Source: Deltaproteobacteria bacterium
Lineage (GTDB): Bacteria > Desulfobacterota > Syntrophia > Syntrophales > JAFGHS01
DNA: 32,298 bases
Assembly: GCA_016928025.1 (NCBI GenBank)
Contig: JAFGLN010000058.1
Location: 1 to 32,298, forward strand
Direction: 5' to 3'
Shown: positions 23,764-32,187 of the stretch, piece by piece
Layout: every line of letters begins with the position of its first letter
Position numbering within the stretch: the stretch's first letter is position 1
Translations under genes and position numbers: made by a program
The notes under the pieces: generated by a model
What the model saw: only the letters and a program-made list of their open reading frames with translations
Database searches by the model: none
What the model was told of the DNA's origin: nothing

Positions 23764-25002
23764 ATGGCCGAATCGACCAGTGCAAAAAAACATCTGGAAA
23801 CCACTTTACTTGTTCCCGCTCTGCGCAGGAAATATTATGCGGAATCACTGTCGCAGACGACGGGTCAAAAAATATGTTGGTGCAGCAACGGTATCCCATC
23901 GGAAATACTGGATGCTTTTGGAATTAATGCCGTTTTCGTCGAAAATTATGCAACCGTCTGCGCGTCCAAACGACTTTCATCCGGATTCTGCCGGGCCGGA
24001 GAGCGGGCCGGTTTTTCCCAGGATGTCTGCGGCTATGCCCGCATCCTCATGGGATATCTGCTGGGCGGCACGGAAGCACCCGAGGCGCCTTACGGCGGTC
24101 TGGCCAAAGCGGATTTTCTGGTGGTTAACAGCTACAGTTGCGATTCGCGAATGGGCTGGTTCGCCACAATGCAGCGGACATTGAATATACCCCTTTATGT
24201 CCTGGACGCACCATATCAGCCCGGAGGCGGCTGTATGGATGAGGCCAATATCGTGTATACGGAATCGCAACTGCTCGACTTCGTTACTTTTCTCGAAGGA
24301 CAGACCCGCTCGAAGCTGGACAGGGAAAAACTGCGCGCCGGGATCGATCTCTCCCGGCGGTCGGCGGATATTCAGACCGAAATTTATGAAATGAGAAAGG
24401 CCGTTCCGTCACCCATGAGCGCCGGCGACGCGTACACGGTCGTCTGGCCGGGCATGTACATGGCGGGTACCAAAGAGTGCGACGATTTTTACGCTAGGCT
24501 GCGGGCGGAGGTCAACCACCGAATCGTGAACAAGATCGGTGTCGTGCCGGAAGAGAAATTCCGGCTGCTCTGGAGCGGTCTGCCGTTCTGGTACAATATG
24601 GCTTTATTGAATTACTTTGAAGACTTCGGAGGCGTTGTGGCCATCGAAAACGCTTATTTTAGAAGTGAAAAAAGCTTTCCGCCCCAACATCACGATCCCA
24701 TCAAGGACATGGCCATTACCTCCACGATCAAAAGACCCTATGCCGGCGATCTTGAACAGAGACTGCAACTGACACTGGACATTGTGAAAGATTACCGTAT
24801 TGACGGCGTCATTTTGGCCTACAACCCGTCATGCCGCCTGATGTACCTCTTGCAGCCGGAGCTTAAAAACGCCCTGGACTGCCACGGGATACCCAATGTG
24901 AACATCGAGTGCGATATGGCCGATGAGAGGACATACTCCGAAGGCCAGATCAAAACGCGTCTGGACGCCTTCATCGAACGCATGCTTGTCTTGCGTAAAT
25001 AA
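23764..25002 (+). CDS. HgdA/HgdB-BcrB/BcrC-like catalytic subunit (larger)
   Basis: 412 aa, with GGAGGAGG before the ATG. Belongs to the 2-hydroxyacyl-CoA dehydratase / benzoyl-CoA reductase family. Candidate cluster ligands are Cys89 (DVCGYAR), Cys126 (NSYSCDSRMGW) and Cys357 (YNPSCRLMYL), spaced as in family members where three Cys hold a [4Fe-4S] cluster. Further Cys at 38, 40, 66 and 76 make the N-terminus Cys-rich. GIPSEILDAFGI matches the P-x-E-L-L-x-A-x-G family motif. I cannot tell HgdA, BcrB or other types by eye; the cofactor-bearing partner should be one of these two subunits. Confidence 0.88.
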   Translation: MAESTSAKKHLETTLLVPALRRKYYAESLSQTTGQKICWCSNGIPSEILDAFGINAVFVENYATVCASKRLSSGFCRAGERAGFSQDVCGYARILMGYLLGGTEAPEAPYGGLAKADFLVVNSYSCDSRMGWFATMQRTLNIPLYVLDAPYQPGGGCMDEANIVYTESQLLDFVTFLEGQTRSKLDREKLRAGIDLSRRSADIQTEIYEMRKAVPSPMSAGDAYTVVWPGMYMAGTKECDDFYARLRAEVNHRIVNKIGVVPEEKFRLLWSGLPFWYNMALLNYFEDFGGVVAIENAYFRSEKSFPPQHHDPIKDMAITSTIKRPYAGDLEQRLQLTLDIVKDYRIDGVILAYNPSCRLMYLLQPELKNALDCHGIPNVNIECDMADERTYSEGQIKTRLDAFIERMLVLRK

Positions 25003-25017
25003 TGAGTGGGAGGAACG

Positions 25018-26118
25018 ATGGACATAAAATTGGATTTGCTGCGTCAAAACCGCCATGATATGGCCCGGCTTTGGAAAAAAGAGACCGGCGGCAAGGTTGT
25101 CGGCGTTTTCTGCTGCAATGTTCCCGAGGAGCTTATCTATGCGGCCGGCATGCTGCCCGTACGGCTCATGGGGGAAAAGGAGGAAGCCTCGGAGGCGGAT
25201 CTCCACTTTCCATCCAACTGCTGTCCCTATGTTAAAAGATCCTTCGATCAGGGATTGAAGCACCGTTATGACTATCTGGACGGCATCATCGTACCGAACA
25301 CATGCGACATGGTCCGCGCTATGTATGGTACGTGGAAGATGAACCTTGACATACCGTTCGCCTATTTCCTGGAAGTTCCGCAAAGGATCAGTCCTCGGGG
25401 TATCGAATTCTTTCGGGAAAGAATATTGGATTTCAAAGGGGGTCTCGAGGAATGGTCCGGCTGTGAAATAACAGCGAAGGCGATCGAAGACGCGATCGAA
25501 ACCTACAACCTGAACCGCCGTCTCCTGCAAAGCGCCGGCCGGTTCAGGCAGGACGGTTTGTTGTCCGGCGTCGAATGCCAGAATATGGTTATTTCCAGTA
25601 TGTTCATGCCGAAGGATGAGCACAACCGCCTCATGGGGGCATTTCTCGAAGAGGCGGCCCGGCGGGACACCCCCCCCCTTGGGGTCCGGCTCCTCATCTC
25701 CGCCAGCATGCTCGATAATTCCGATTTCATTCGCCTCCTGGAAGAGTGCGGGGGAAGCGTCGTCGCCGATGACATGCCCGCGGGAAGCCGATACTTCTTT
25801 TATTCCGTAAATCATTCCTCCGATCCCTTTTTCGCTCTGGCGGAACGCTATCTAGTCCAAGTACCATGCCCGAGAAAGATGCTTCCCCGGGACCGCTTTG
25901 AATTTATCAAACAGGTGATGGAAGAGACCGGTGCTGAAGGTGCCGTTATCCATAATCTGAAAGCCTGCGACTGCCATCTGTACGAATATCCCTACTTAAA
26001 GAAAATGCTGCAGGATCTGGGCTTGCCCGTCCTCTTTTTCCGAGGCGAGGAAACCGAAGCGGAACAGGAAACGCAACGCGATGATATCGAGGCGTTCATT
26101 GAAATGATTCGAGGGTAG
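25018..26118 (+). CDS. HgdA/HgdB-BcrB/BcrC-like catalytic subunit (smaller)
   Basis: 366 aa from ATG 25018 (GGGAGG upstream; an earlier in-frame start overlaps that ribosome site). Same superfamily as the previous gene but clearly different in sequence. VPEELIYAAGMLPVRLMG is the family's N-terminal motif. Cluster Cys candidates are Cys68 or Cys69 (NCCPYVKRSF), Cys96 (NTCDMVRAMYG) and Cys317 or Cys319 (KACDCHLYEYP). Forms the likely heterodimer with the larger subunit and receives electrons from the activase. Length is near BcrC/HgdB (~370-385 aa). Confidence 0.9.
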   Translation: MDIKLDLLRQNRHDMARLWKKETGGKVVGVFCCNVPEELIYAAGMLPVRLMGEKEEASEADLHFPSNCCPYVKRSFDQGLKHRYDYLDGIIVPNTCDMVRAMYGTWKMNLDIPFAYFLEVPQRISPRGIEFFRERILDFKGGLEEWSGCEITAKAIEDAIETYNLNRRLLQSAGRFRQDGLLSGVECQNMVISSMFMPKDEHNRLMGAFLEEAARRDTPPLGVRLLISASMLDNSDFIRLLEECGGSVVADDMPAGSRYFFYSVNHSSDPFFALAERYLVQVPCPRKMLPRDRFEFIKQVMEETGAEGAVIHNLKACDCHLYEYPYLKKMLQDLGLPVLFFRGEETEAEQETQRDDIEAFIEMIRG

Positions 26119-26124
26119 CGACAT

Positions 26125-26895
26125 ATGATTTGCGCCGGAATTGACATAGGTGCGGTAAATACGGCGGTGGTTGTGCTGGAGGGGGACCGCATCACCGGCA
26201 GCCGGGTGCTGGATTCCTTTGAAGAAAGCCTTGATCCCCGGCAGGTGACGGATTTGCTGTTGGAGAAATCCGGCATCCGCTGGGAAGACGTCAGGGCCTT
26301 TGTGGCGACCGGCCGGGGAAGAAACGGCTGCACGTTCGCTCAAAAGACCGGTTCCGATGTCGCTTGCCAGGCGCGAGGCGCTTATTGGCTTTTCCCTTCG
26401 GCAAGAACCATCATGAATCTGGGCGCCGAGGCCAGCCGTGTCGTATCCCTTGATCAGCATGGCCGTGTCATATCTTTTGCCACGAATGATAAATGTGCGG
26501 CAGGGTCGGGACTGTTCCTGGACTCCATGGCCCATCTGATGAATCTGGACGTGTCCGAAATCGGCGAATTCGCCTTGAAAGCCGGTTCCGCCATAGAAGT
26601 CAGCAGCCGTTGTGCCGTTTTTGCGGAATCCGAAGTCATCTCCCATATCCACAAAGGCGAGTCCCGGGAAAATATTCTTGCCGGCCTGCATACAGCTGTC
26701 GCCGACAGGATATTCGAGCTGTCGTGCAAATTGACTTTCATGCCGGATCTGGTCCTCACCGGCGGCGTTGCCAAAAATATAGCCGTCGTCAAACTCATCG
26801 AGAAAAAGCTTGGGACACCAGCTCTCGTTCCGTCCAATCCGGGAATTGTGGGTGCTTTGGGTGCCGCTCTGATCGCCCGGAGCATCCGCGAGTGA
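26125..26895 (+). CDS. Second, divergent activase subunit (BcrD/BzdQ-like)
   Basis: 256 aa. Paralogue of the first activase but with altered nucleotide loops: GIDIGAVNTAVVVL in place of GSSTSKAVLI, and NLGAEASRVV in place of DMGGQDCKAI; TGGVAKN is kept. Both cluster Cys are kept (Cys124 in NDKCAAGSG, Cys163 in SSRCAVFAESE). From memory, a GAE-type loop instead of GGQD is typical of the second activase subunit (BcrD, BzdQ) of class I benzoyl-CoA reductases. So it probably pairs with the first activase as a heterodimer, carrying the cluster with weaker or altered ATP hydrolysis. Weak ribosome site, 6 nt after the previous stop. Confidence 0.85.
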   Translation: MICAGIDIGAVNTAVVVLEGDRITGSRVLDSFEESLDPRQVTDLLLEKSGIRWEDVRAFVATGRGRNGCTFAQKTGSDVACQARGAYWLFPSARTIMNLGAEASRVVSLDQHGRVISFATNDKCAAGSGLFLDSMAHLMNLDVSEIGEFALKAGSAIEVSSRCAVFAESEVISHIHKGESRENILAGLHTAVADRIFELSCKLTFMPDLVLTGGVAKNIAVVKLIEKKLGTPALVPSNPGIVGALGAALIARSIRE

Positions 26896-27391
26896 TGGCA
26901 ACGGGCGACCGTGCCGCGAGCTCATTAACCGCTGTGATAATGGCCAAAAACGGATGACAAAGCAGGCGGTTTTCTTGCTCCCTGTTTGTTATTTCAAATA
27001 ATTAATTCAATAAAAACTTGCATTGTGCGTGAGGGCTTAATTACATCGACTATTCGATTTCGGCTTGTACGGTAAGCTTAAAACGTCACAGATCCGCAGC
27101 TTGGATCAATCCCTTGCCATAAACTAAACCCCGCTTAGCCTTCAGAAAGTATCAATCCGGCTTGAGGCAGTTTTTCCTTTCACGCCATTGTCCACACCAT
27201 AGGATTGCAGACAAAAATCAAATTGAACCAGGATTTCAATGTATTTGGGGTCTTGCTTAACCTGAGCGAGCTTGTCTGCCTCACCGGTAATGATTCAAGG
27301 CAAATATCACTTGACTCCCTTCGTTCTTACTGTAAAATCCTTCCTTTAGATAGGGCTGGACTTAGCAGAGAAATGGAACCGATTCATATTC
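26896..27391. other. Decayed intergenic region
   Basis: About 500 nt, more AT-rich than the flanking genes, with no ORF carrying a ribosome site and no clear terminator after the activase gene. Short open frames on both strands (27205-27402 plus, about 27142-27297 minus) overlap each other and neither looks convincing. It merges on the right with a transporter remnant. Confidence 0.5.
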
Positions 27392-27601
27392 TTGGCGCTT
27401 GATTATCCTTTTCCCGACCCTGAAACGAGACACCTGTCCATCATCAAAATACTTTGTGCCTCAGGTACGCAGGCGATCATCGTCACCTCCAGTATCCCCG
27501 CCCGGTTCATCGGCGGTTACATCGCGGATCGTTTGAAAAAAAGATTCATTCAGATATCTGGTTTCCGTGGCCTATTACCTTCGAATGCTCTTGACTTATG
27601 A
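27392..27601 (+). pseudogene. Remnant of a major facilitator superfamily transporter
   Basis: A 69-codon open stretch contains SIPARFIGGYIADRLKKRFI. This matches the conserved MFS cytoplasmic loop motif (RFxGGxxADRxxKR) between two helices; the preceding IKILCASGTQAIIVTS fits part of a helix. No start signal; the reading frame ends right after the loop, and the rest of the ~400-residue transporter is missing on both sides. A gene fragment left by deletion is the simplest reading. Confidence 0.5.
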
Positions 27602-27651
27602 AAAAACCATTTTCTATACTCATTCCGCTTTAGGCGGTTCGCCCTATATCA

Positions 27652-27680
27652 TTGATTTTTAGCGGGGTAAACGATATTTT
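27652..27680 (+). promoter_or_regulatory. Possible promoter of the large MBL-fold gene
   Basis: TTGATT (27652-27657), 17-nt spacer, TATTTT (27675-27680), 4 of 6 matches each. A start near 27687 would leave a 28-nt leader with AAAGGGG before the ATG. Confidence 0.4.
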
Positions 27681-27714
27681 CCATAACAATCTTAACAATT
27701 AATAAAGGGGATCC

Positions 27715-28986
27715 ATGAACGGAGAAAAATTACAAATTGTTACCAGGCCTCATGAAGACCCATACAAGATTGTTACGGAGCGTTTGGGTGACGGAGATGC
27801 CGACCTGAAGAGTTTCTATTTCCAGCGCGGCGCCAACTTTTACGTTTTCAGTTACGGAGATAATGGGAACCGGCGGCATACCTTCATCGATACGGGGGAC
27901 CATCGCTACGCGGACCGGATAATGTCCATTCTCACGGGCCATGGAATCAACCCCGAAAATATCGACAGAATTATTATCACCCACCGCCATCACGATCATT
28001 GCGGCCTGGCCGACCTGTTGGCCGTCGGATCGAGGGCAAAAATCCTGGCCCATGAAAACTTCAGGCTTTTTGTCGAGGGTCGAATCACCGCGGAGGAGTA
28101 CCGCTGGCTGCGTGGCTTTAAACCGGGACGGCTCAAGAAACACCCTATGGCCTATTTGAGCGTAAAAAGGGACACGGCAAAAATCATGATCGGCGATGTA
28201 GGGTTTCCCAGATTGACCGAACCGATTCCCATCGGCAAGGCCGGATTTTTATCCATTTTTACCTGCCCGGATTGTCCGTCAACCCACAGTCCCGACCAGC
28301 TCATGGTGCTGTTTTCCCCCAGCAACCGTCCGCAGCCCCGGGAAAACACCAACGGTGATTTCCGCCTGACGGAAGATATTATTTTCTCCGGCGATCTCTG
28401 GTTGATGCACGGCCCGCTTTTTGAAAAACAGATGGTGAGCTTCCAGCAGCGTCTCTTTTTTTCCTATCTCTGGATGAAAGGACGCTTGTCCGGCAAAGGC
28501 GCCGTTCGCCGGGACCCGCGGGAACAGGACGCGGCGGCGAAGATGGCCCTTAAAGAGGGGTTTTGCCTCATCCGGGTCAAACCCGGGCACGGGGAAGAGT
28601 TTCTGGGGGCCCGGATTATTCCGCGTGGCCTTCTGGCTAAAAGAGACATGCTTCTTGCCCTGGGCTACTCCATGAACGCGGACAAATCCATCCTGAAGGA
28701 TGACGGACTCAAACCGAAGGTTGAAGAAATGCTGGAAAAGGCCCACGAAGGCTTCGTCAACGAGTTGCATATCTGGATGGCACACGGCTATAGCACGGAC
28801 GAAATATCCGACCTGCTTTTGCGAATCTATCGGGAACAGAGTGGGGGCGGCTATCTGGTAAAGGATGACCGGAAAGAGCGAAGAAAAAGATTGCTGCAGA
28901 CATTGATCCGTCTGCAGGGTGAGGAAGAAGCATCAACCGATCTCCGGCGGATCGCCGATGCGACCTTGTCGAAATTGACCGGATGA
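27715..28986 (+). CDS. Large metallo-beta-lactamase-fold protein
   Basis: 423 aa, AAAGGGG before the ATG. Metal ligands: His90-x-His92-x-Asp94-His95 (THRHHDHCG) and later SGDLWLMHG and KPGHGEEF for the third His/Asp set. Residues 1-290 are the MBL core with a long insert (about 130-220, Pro-rich, CPDCPSTHSP). Residues about 300-423 form a helical C-terminal extension (VNELHIWMAHGYSTDEISDL, then a Lys/Arg-rich helix) not found in short glyoxalase II types. Function unknown; thioester, phosphodiester or lactone hydrolysis are possible. Stands alone with its own likely promoter. Confidence 0.85.
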   Translation: MNGEKLQIVTRPHEDPYKIVTERLGDGDADLKSFYFQRGANFYVFSYGDNGNRRHTFIDTGDHRYADRIMSILTGHGINPENIDRIIITHRHHDHCGLADLLAVGSRAKILAHENFRLFVEGRITAEEYRWLRGFKPGRLKKHPMAYLSVKRDTAKIMIGDVGFPRLTEPIPIGKAGFLSIFTCPDCPSTHSPDQLMVLFSPSNRPQPRENTNGDFRLTEDIIFSGDLWLMHGPLFEKQMVSFQQRLFFSYLWMKGRLSGKGAVRRDPREQDAAAKMALKEGFCLIRVKPGHGEEFLGARIIPRGLLAKRDMLLALGYSMNADKSILKDDGLKPKVEEMLEKAHEGFVNELHIWMAHGYSTDEISDLLLRIYREQSGGGYLVKDDRKERRKRLLQTLIRLQGEEEASTDLRRIADATLSKLTG

Positions 28987-29352
28987 CGCATTTTGGAAAA
29001 GGTCCTGTATAGGTCACAAGAAGGTTAAGTGCCGTTTGGTGTCCCTGACAATAAGAGGATGGAGGGGCTGTTCCGTCTTGATGACAGCGAGCTGTGGATT
29101 GGGTTTTGAAACACCTTAAGACTAAAATTCAGCCAGATCCCTCATAACCGTTGCAAACATCATCTCAGGGAATTGTTGCTTTATGTCTCTGCGGCGGAGC
29201 CGGTCAAAATTGCGTGACAACTTCAGGGAAAAATGTCAAGATACGGGCAAAGAGTGCCGATTAGGAGATAGTGTGGGAGGATCGTCTTGCCGGTTCAATT
29301 GCCGAGGTTGTCCCATTTGTCAGCAGAAACAAATGAATGAAGGAGAACCAGC
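28987..29352. other. Intergenic region without recognised gene
   Basis: 366 nt. It contains TGACA and TGTCA in inverted orientation (about 29214-29238). An open frame from 29183 with six Cys runs into the next gene in another frame, but it has no ribosome site and is not called. No terminator with a T tract was found after the MBL gene. Confidence 0.4.
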
Positions 29353-30381
29353 ATGTCTAAAACCCGAAAAATAGGATGCACCATTGTCGTTTTTCTTGTT
29401 TTATCCTCGATCGTCTTTGCTGAGACCCGGGAAATGATGAAGCATAAAGTGGTGAAGGGAGACACCCTTTGGGACATTACGGAAGAGGCTTTGAGCGACC
29501 CCTTCCTGTGGCCCAAGGTCTGGAAAGAGAACCCTTGGATTGCAGACCCTCACTGGATCTATCCCGATCAGGTCATTAACATTCCTCTGTATTTAATTCA
29601 AAGGGAAAGGGTCGGGAAGGAAGGCGCGCCGGCAACTGTGGCACCGTATCGAGAACAGGCGGCGCTGCCGCCGCCCCGGGGAGCTTTAAAAGAAGAAGCA
29701 AAAAAAGATGCGGACCAGATAACGCAGATGACGTTGCATCCATTAATTAACAAGAGTCTTTTCATTGCCAGCGGCTACATCGCCGACAAGGTTCCCCGGG
29801 TCGGGCAGATTATCGATGCCCCAAACGGACAGGTCATCTTCGGCAATGATGATCTGGCCAATATTTCTGTTGATCATGATGCCCGAATCGGGCAGAAATT
29901 TTATGTGATAAAGGCATCGGGACCGGTCCGGCATCCGGGCACGGGAGGGGTGATCGGTTACCTTATCACGATCGGCGGTATTGCAGAGATTACGGCCATG
30001 AATGATGGCGAAATTCTGGCGAAGATCACGACCTGTTTTGGGCCGATGACAATCGGCGACCTTCTGATGACCTATTACGAAATCGAAGCGCCGACGATTC
30101 AGGAGCCGTTTCGCAGTCCGGACATCAGCGGCACAATCATCGCCGGCGCGAACCAAATGGTCCTTCAGGCGATGCAGGATATCATCTATGTCGATAAGGG
30201 AAGTCAGGACGGCATTGAAATAGGAGATATATTCAAGACCCATGCGACGGCTAATCAAGCCCTGCCGACCGGAATCATACAGGTGATAAGCTGTCGGGAC
30301 CACACGGCAACGGCGATGATCCGATCCAGCAATCAGCCCGTTTCGCCCGGGCATGTCTTCACCGCGTTGGAGACGAAATAA
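29353..30381 (+). CDS. Secreted LysM-domain protein
   Basis: 342 aa, GAAGGAG before the ATG. Signal peptide 1-24 ending in VFA-ET. LysM domain at about residues 31-80 (HKVVKGDTLWDITEEALSDP ... ENPWIADPHWIYPDQVINIP), which binds peptidoglycan. The rest (about 125-340) is a beta-rich region with SGYIADKVPRVGQIIDAP and DKGSQDGIEIGDIFK, a layout I recall from periplasmic LysM proteins of Desulfobacterota with an FlgT-like C-terminal part. Function inferred as envelope-associated. It converges with gctB; a 6-bp hairpin separates them. Confidence 0.88.
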   Translation: MSKTRKIGCTIVVFLVLSSIVFAETREMMKHKVVKGDTLWDITEEALSDPFLWPKVWKENPWIADPHWIYPDQVINIPLYLIQRERVGKEGAPATVAPYREQAALPPPRGALKEEAKKDADQITQMTLHPLINKSLFIASGYIADKVPRVGQIIDAPNGQVIFGNDDLANISVDHDARIGQKFYVIKASGPVRHPGTGGVIGYLITIGGIAEITAMNDGEILAKITTCFGPMTIGDLLMTYYEIEAPTIQEPFRSPDISGTIIAGANQMVLQAMQDIIYVDKGSQDGIEIGDIFKTHATANQALPTGIIQVISCRDHTATAMIRSSNQPVSPGHVFTALETK

Positions 30382-30391
30382 TTTTTGCGTA

Positions 30392-30407
30392 CGGTAAAAC
30401 CTTACCG
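30392..30407. terminator. Short hairpin between convergent genes
   Basis: CGGTAA (30392-30397), AACC loop, TTACCG (30402-30407), placed in the 33-nt gap between the LysM gene and gctB. It lacks a T tract on either side, so any bidirectional terminator role is weakly supported. Confidence 0.35.
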
Positions 30408-30414
30408 ATGGACA

Positions 30415-31173
30415 TCACAGGATCAACTTTTGCGGATCGACCTCTTCTCTTAGAATTCGCAGTTCTTCCGCAGCAGGTGGTGCCGCCTCCACGGCTCGCG
30501 AAACATCGATGGGAAAGCCCGTATTTGCCTTGATCTTCTCAACGGCAACACAGGGATAGTGTTCCGCGATGTACATCTCTTTTGTGGTCTCATCAAACTT
30601 CATAACGCCAAGGTTTGTGACCACGGCCATGGGGCCTCCCCGTGAGAGCCCCAGTTTTTGCCTTGATTCACCCCCTTGGTACCAGCCCACACTGGTCAGA
30701 TAATCAAGCTTTTCAACAAACCGCCGTTTCTCGTGCTGCATGAAAGCGATGTACCCTGCGGCCAGGGAAGCGGCATCGCACGCGCCGCCGCTTCCGGAAA
30801 ATCGTGTATGGGGTTTGTGATAGTCGCCGATAACAGTGGTATTGAGGTTCCCGTATTGGTCGATTTGGGCGGCTCCGAGAAAGGCGACGGTATGGAACTT
30901 TTTATGCCCCACAATGGAAAAAGCTTCAATAAGCCCGGCATTGACGGATGTCCCGCTCATGACCCGCAGGTCGGCAACGGACATGGGTATTTCATCCAGG
31001 GCCGGATCGATCCCCCCCGTCTCGAAGAAAAAAACCGCTTTTGGCGCATAGATCCTCTTGGCCGCCGTTGCGGCCAGCATGGAGACGCCGGTTCCCGCAA
31101 AGACGATATCTCCGTTTTTGATCAAACGTCCCGCTGCAAGGGCCATCATTTCGTTGTCCGTATAGTCCGCCAT
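30415..31173 (-). CDS. gctB: Glutaconate-type CoA-transferase, subunit B
   Basis: 252 aa from ATG 31173, with AAGGAG 9 nt upstream overlapping the gctA stop; a longer in-frame start would lie inside gctA. Starts MADYTDNEMMALAAGRLIKN, strongly like GctB. The catalytic Glu that forms the enzyme-CoA thioester is Glu51 (FFFETGG), aligned by eye with Glu54 of the Acidaminococcus enzyme. Conserved AQIDQYGN, KPHTRFSGSGGA and MQHEKRRF follow. It transfers CoA between dicarboxylic or other acids and acetyl-CoA; substrate not fixed by sequence. Because the Glu is present, the IpdAB-type hydrolase alternative, which lacks it, is less likely. Confidence 0.9.
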   Translation of the reverse strand: MADYTDNEMMALAAGRLIKNGDIVFAGTGVSMLAATAAKRIYAPKAVFFFETGGIDPALDEIPMSVADLRVMSGTSVNAGLIEAFSIVGHKKFHTVAFLGAAQIDQYGNLNTTVIGDYHKPHTRFSGSGGACDAASLAAGYIAFMQHEKRRFVEKLDYLTSVGWYQGGESRQKLGLSRGGPMAVVTNLGVMKFDETTKEMYIAEHYPCVAVEKIKANTGFPIDVSRAVEAAPPAAEELRILREEVDPQKLIL

Positions 31174-31186
31174 GAGGGTCAACTCC

Positions 31187-32164
31187 TTACTTGCGGTCCA
31201 GACCGACGGCATATCCCAGAGTCGGATTGGCCTTTATGGTCTGAAGCGCATCCGCCCCGACTTTTTCCAGATATACCTCGTGGGATTTAACCCCGTAGAC
31301 CCATTCATGGAGATACACTTGCCAGTCGTCATCATCGTTTGCCATCTTTTTGTAGAGGTTGAGATGATCGGGATCATAGTCGTAAAATCCGTAGCACGCC
31401 GTCGGATGGGCGCCGTAGGGTACTTTAACGATGGCGTCCACGAGAAACGGCGGCAGAGCGTTTTGATCCGGATCACGCCGGATGAACGACCGTGGAACAA
31501 TCTCTTCGCAGGTCACGATGACCGTATCCGCCGATTTAGCCTGTTCGATGTCGACAAAGCTTAACCCTTTAATGCGTACGGTGCCGTCCTCACCGACGTA
31601 TTGGGCGTGAAGAAGGGCCACGTCCGGATTAAGCGCGGGCAGGAGCACTACCCGGTCATTCTCGCCATTGAAGGGATTTGGGCTGATGACAAACTTTTTG
31701 GACGCTACCTTTTTCTCCTTTCTGATCTCGGCCGGGAACCCTTCCAGGCGGAGCAGGTCGCTGCCGAGACCTGATTTCGTCGGGATAAAGGGGATGCCGA
31801 GAGCGCCGGCCAGAAACCGCAGGCTCATCTGGTAGTTTGAATAGTCCTCAAAAAGGATTTTCCCCTTCCGGATGGCGTCTTTGAAGCGAATGCAAGTCGG
31901 TGCGTATCGGCCGTTGCCGCCATAGGCGATCTCAAGCCGGGAAACGCACCCGGCCCCGATCAGGACATCAAGGGCCTGGCCGTGGGAGTGACAGACCAGG
32001 TGGAGATCTCTGACATTCTGTCTGGCGATTTCGTAGGCGATTGCCATGGGATTTCGGGTAATGGTAAAGCCGCCGAGGGCGATTTGTGAACCGCTCTTAA
32101 TAAAACGCTCGACGGCTTCCCCAAGGTTCATCAGCTTGTCTTCAATTTCCGGATAGCTGACCAT
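31187..32164 (-). CDS. gctA: Glutaconate-type CoA-transferase, subunit A
   Basis: 325 aa from ATG 32164 (AAGGA 7 nt upstream); the frame extends 25 codons further but through a palindromic promoter-like region. Family I CoA-transferase alpha chain: LGEAVERFIKSGSQIALGGF, LHLVCHSHGQALDVLIGAGC, GLGSDLL and NPDVALLHAQYVGEDGTVRI. Length matches GctA (~320). It precedes gctB by 13 nt and the two should form a heteromer. Near acyl-CoA synthetases and a BCR-like cluster, it may load CoA onto an acid substrate of the same pathway, which is inference. Confidence 0.9.
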   Translation of the reverse strand: MVSYPEIEDKLMNLGEAVERFIKSGSQIALGGFTITRNPMAIAYEIARQNVRDLHLVCHSHGQALDVLIGAGCVSRLEIAYGGNGRYAPTCIRFKDAIRKGKILFEDYSNYQMSLRFLAGALGIPFIPTKSGLGSDLLRLEGFPAEIRKEKKVASKKFVISPNPFNGENDRVVLLPALNPDVALLHAQYVGEDGTVRIKGLSFVDIEQAKSADTVIVTCEEIVPRSFIRRDPDQNALPPFLVDAIVKVPYGAHPTACYGFYDYDPDHLNLYKKMANDDDDWQVYLHEWVYGVKSHEVYLEKVGADALQTIKANPTLGYAVGLDRK

Positions 32165-32187
32165 CGAATGGTCCTTCGTTTGGGATG

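Noticed and set aside
24829..25815. 328-codon minus-strand frame across the two catalytic subunit genes
   Set aside because: Spans the boundary of two well-supported genes on the other strand and shows no motif or start signal.
26940..26995. Terminator after the second activase gene
   Set aside because: Only a 4-bp weak stem before a broken T-rich stretch.
27142..27297. ~50-codon minus-strand frame with a protein-like reading (GEADKLAQVKQDPKYIEIL)
   Set aside because: No start codon or ribosome site and an overlapping open frame on the other strand; may be a gene remnant but cannot be supported.
29183..29374. 63-codon Cys-rich frame upstream of the LysM gene
   Set aside because: No ribosome site, overlaps the LysM start in another frame, and the Cys spacing fits no metal-site pattern I know.
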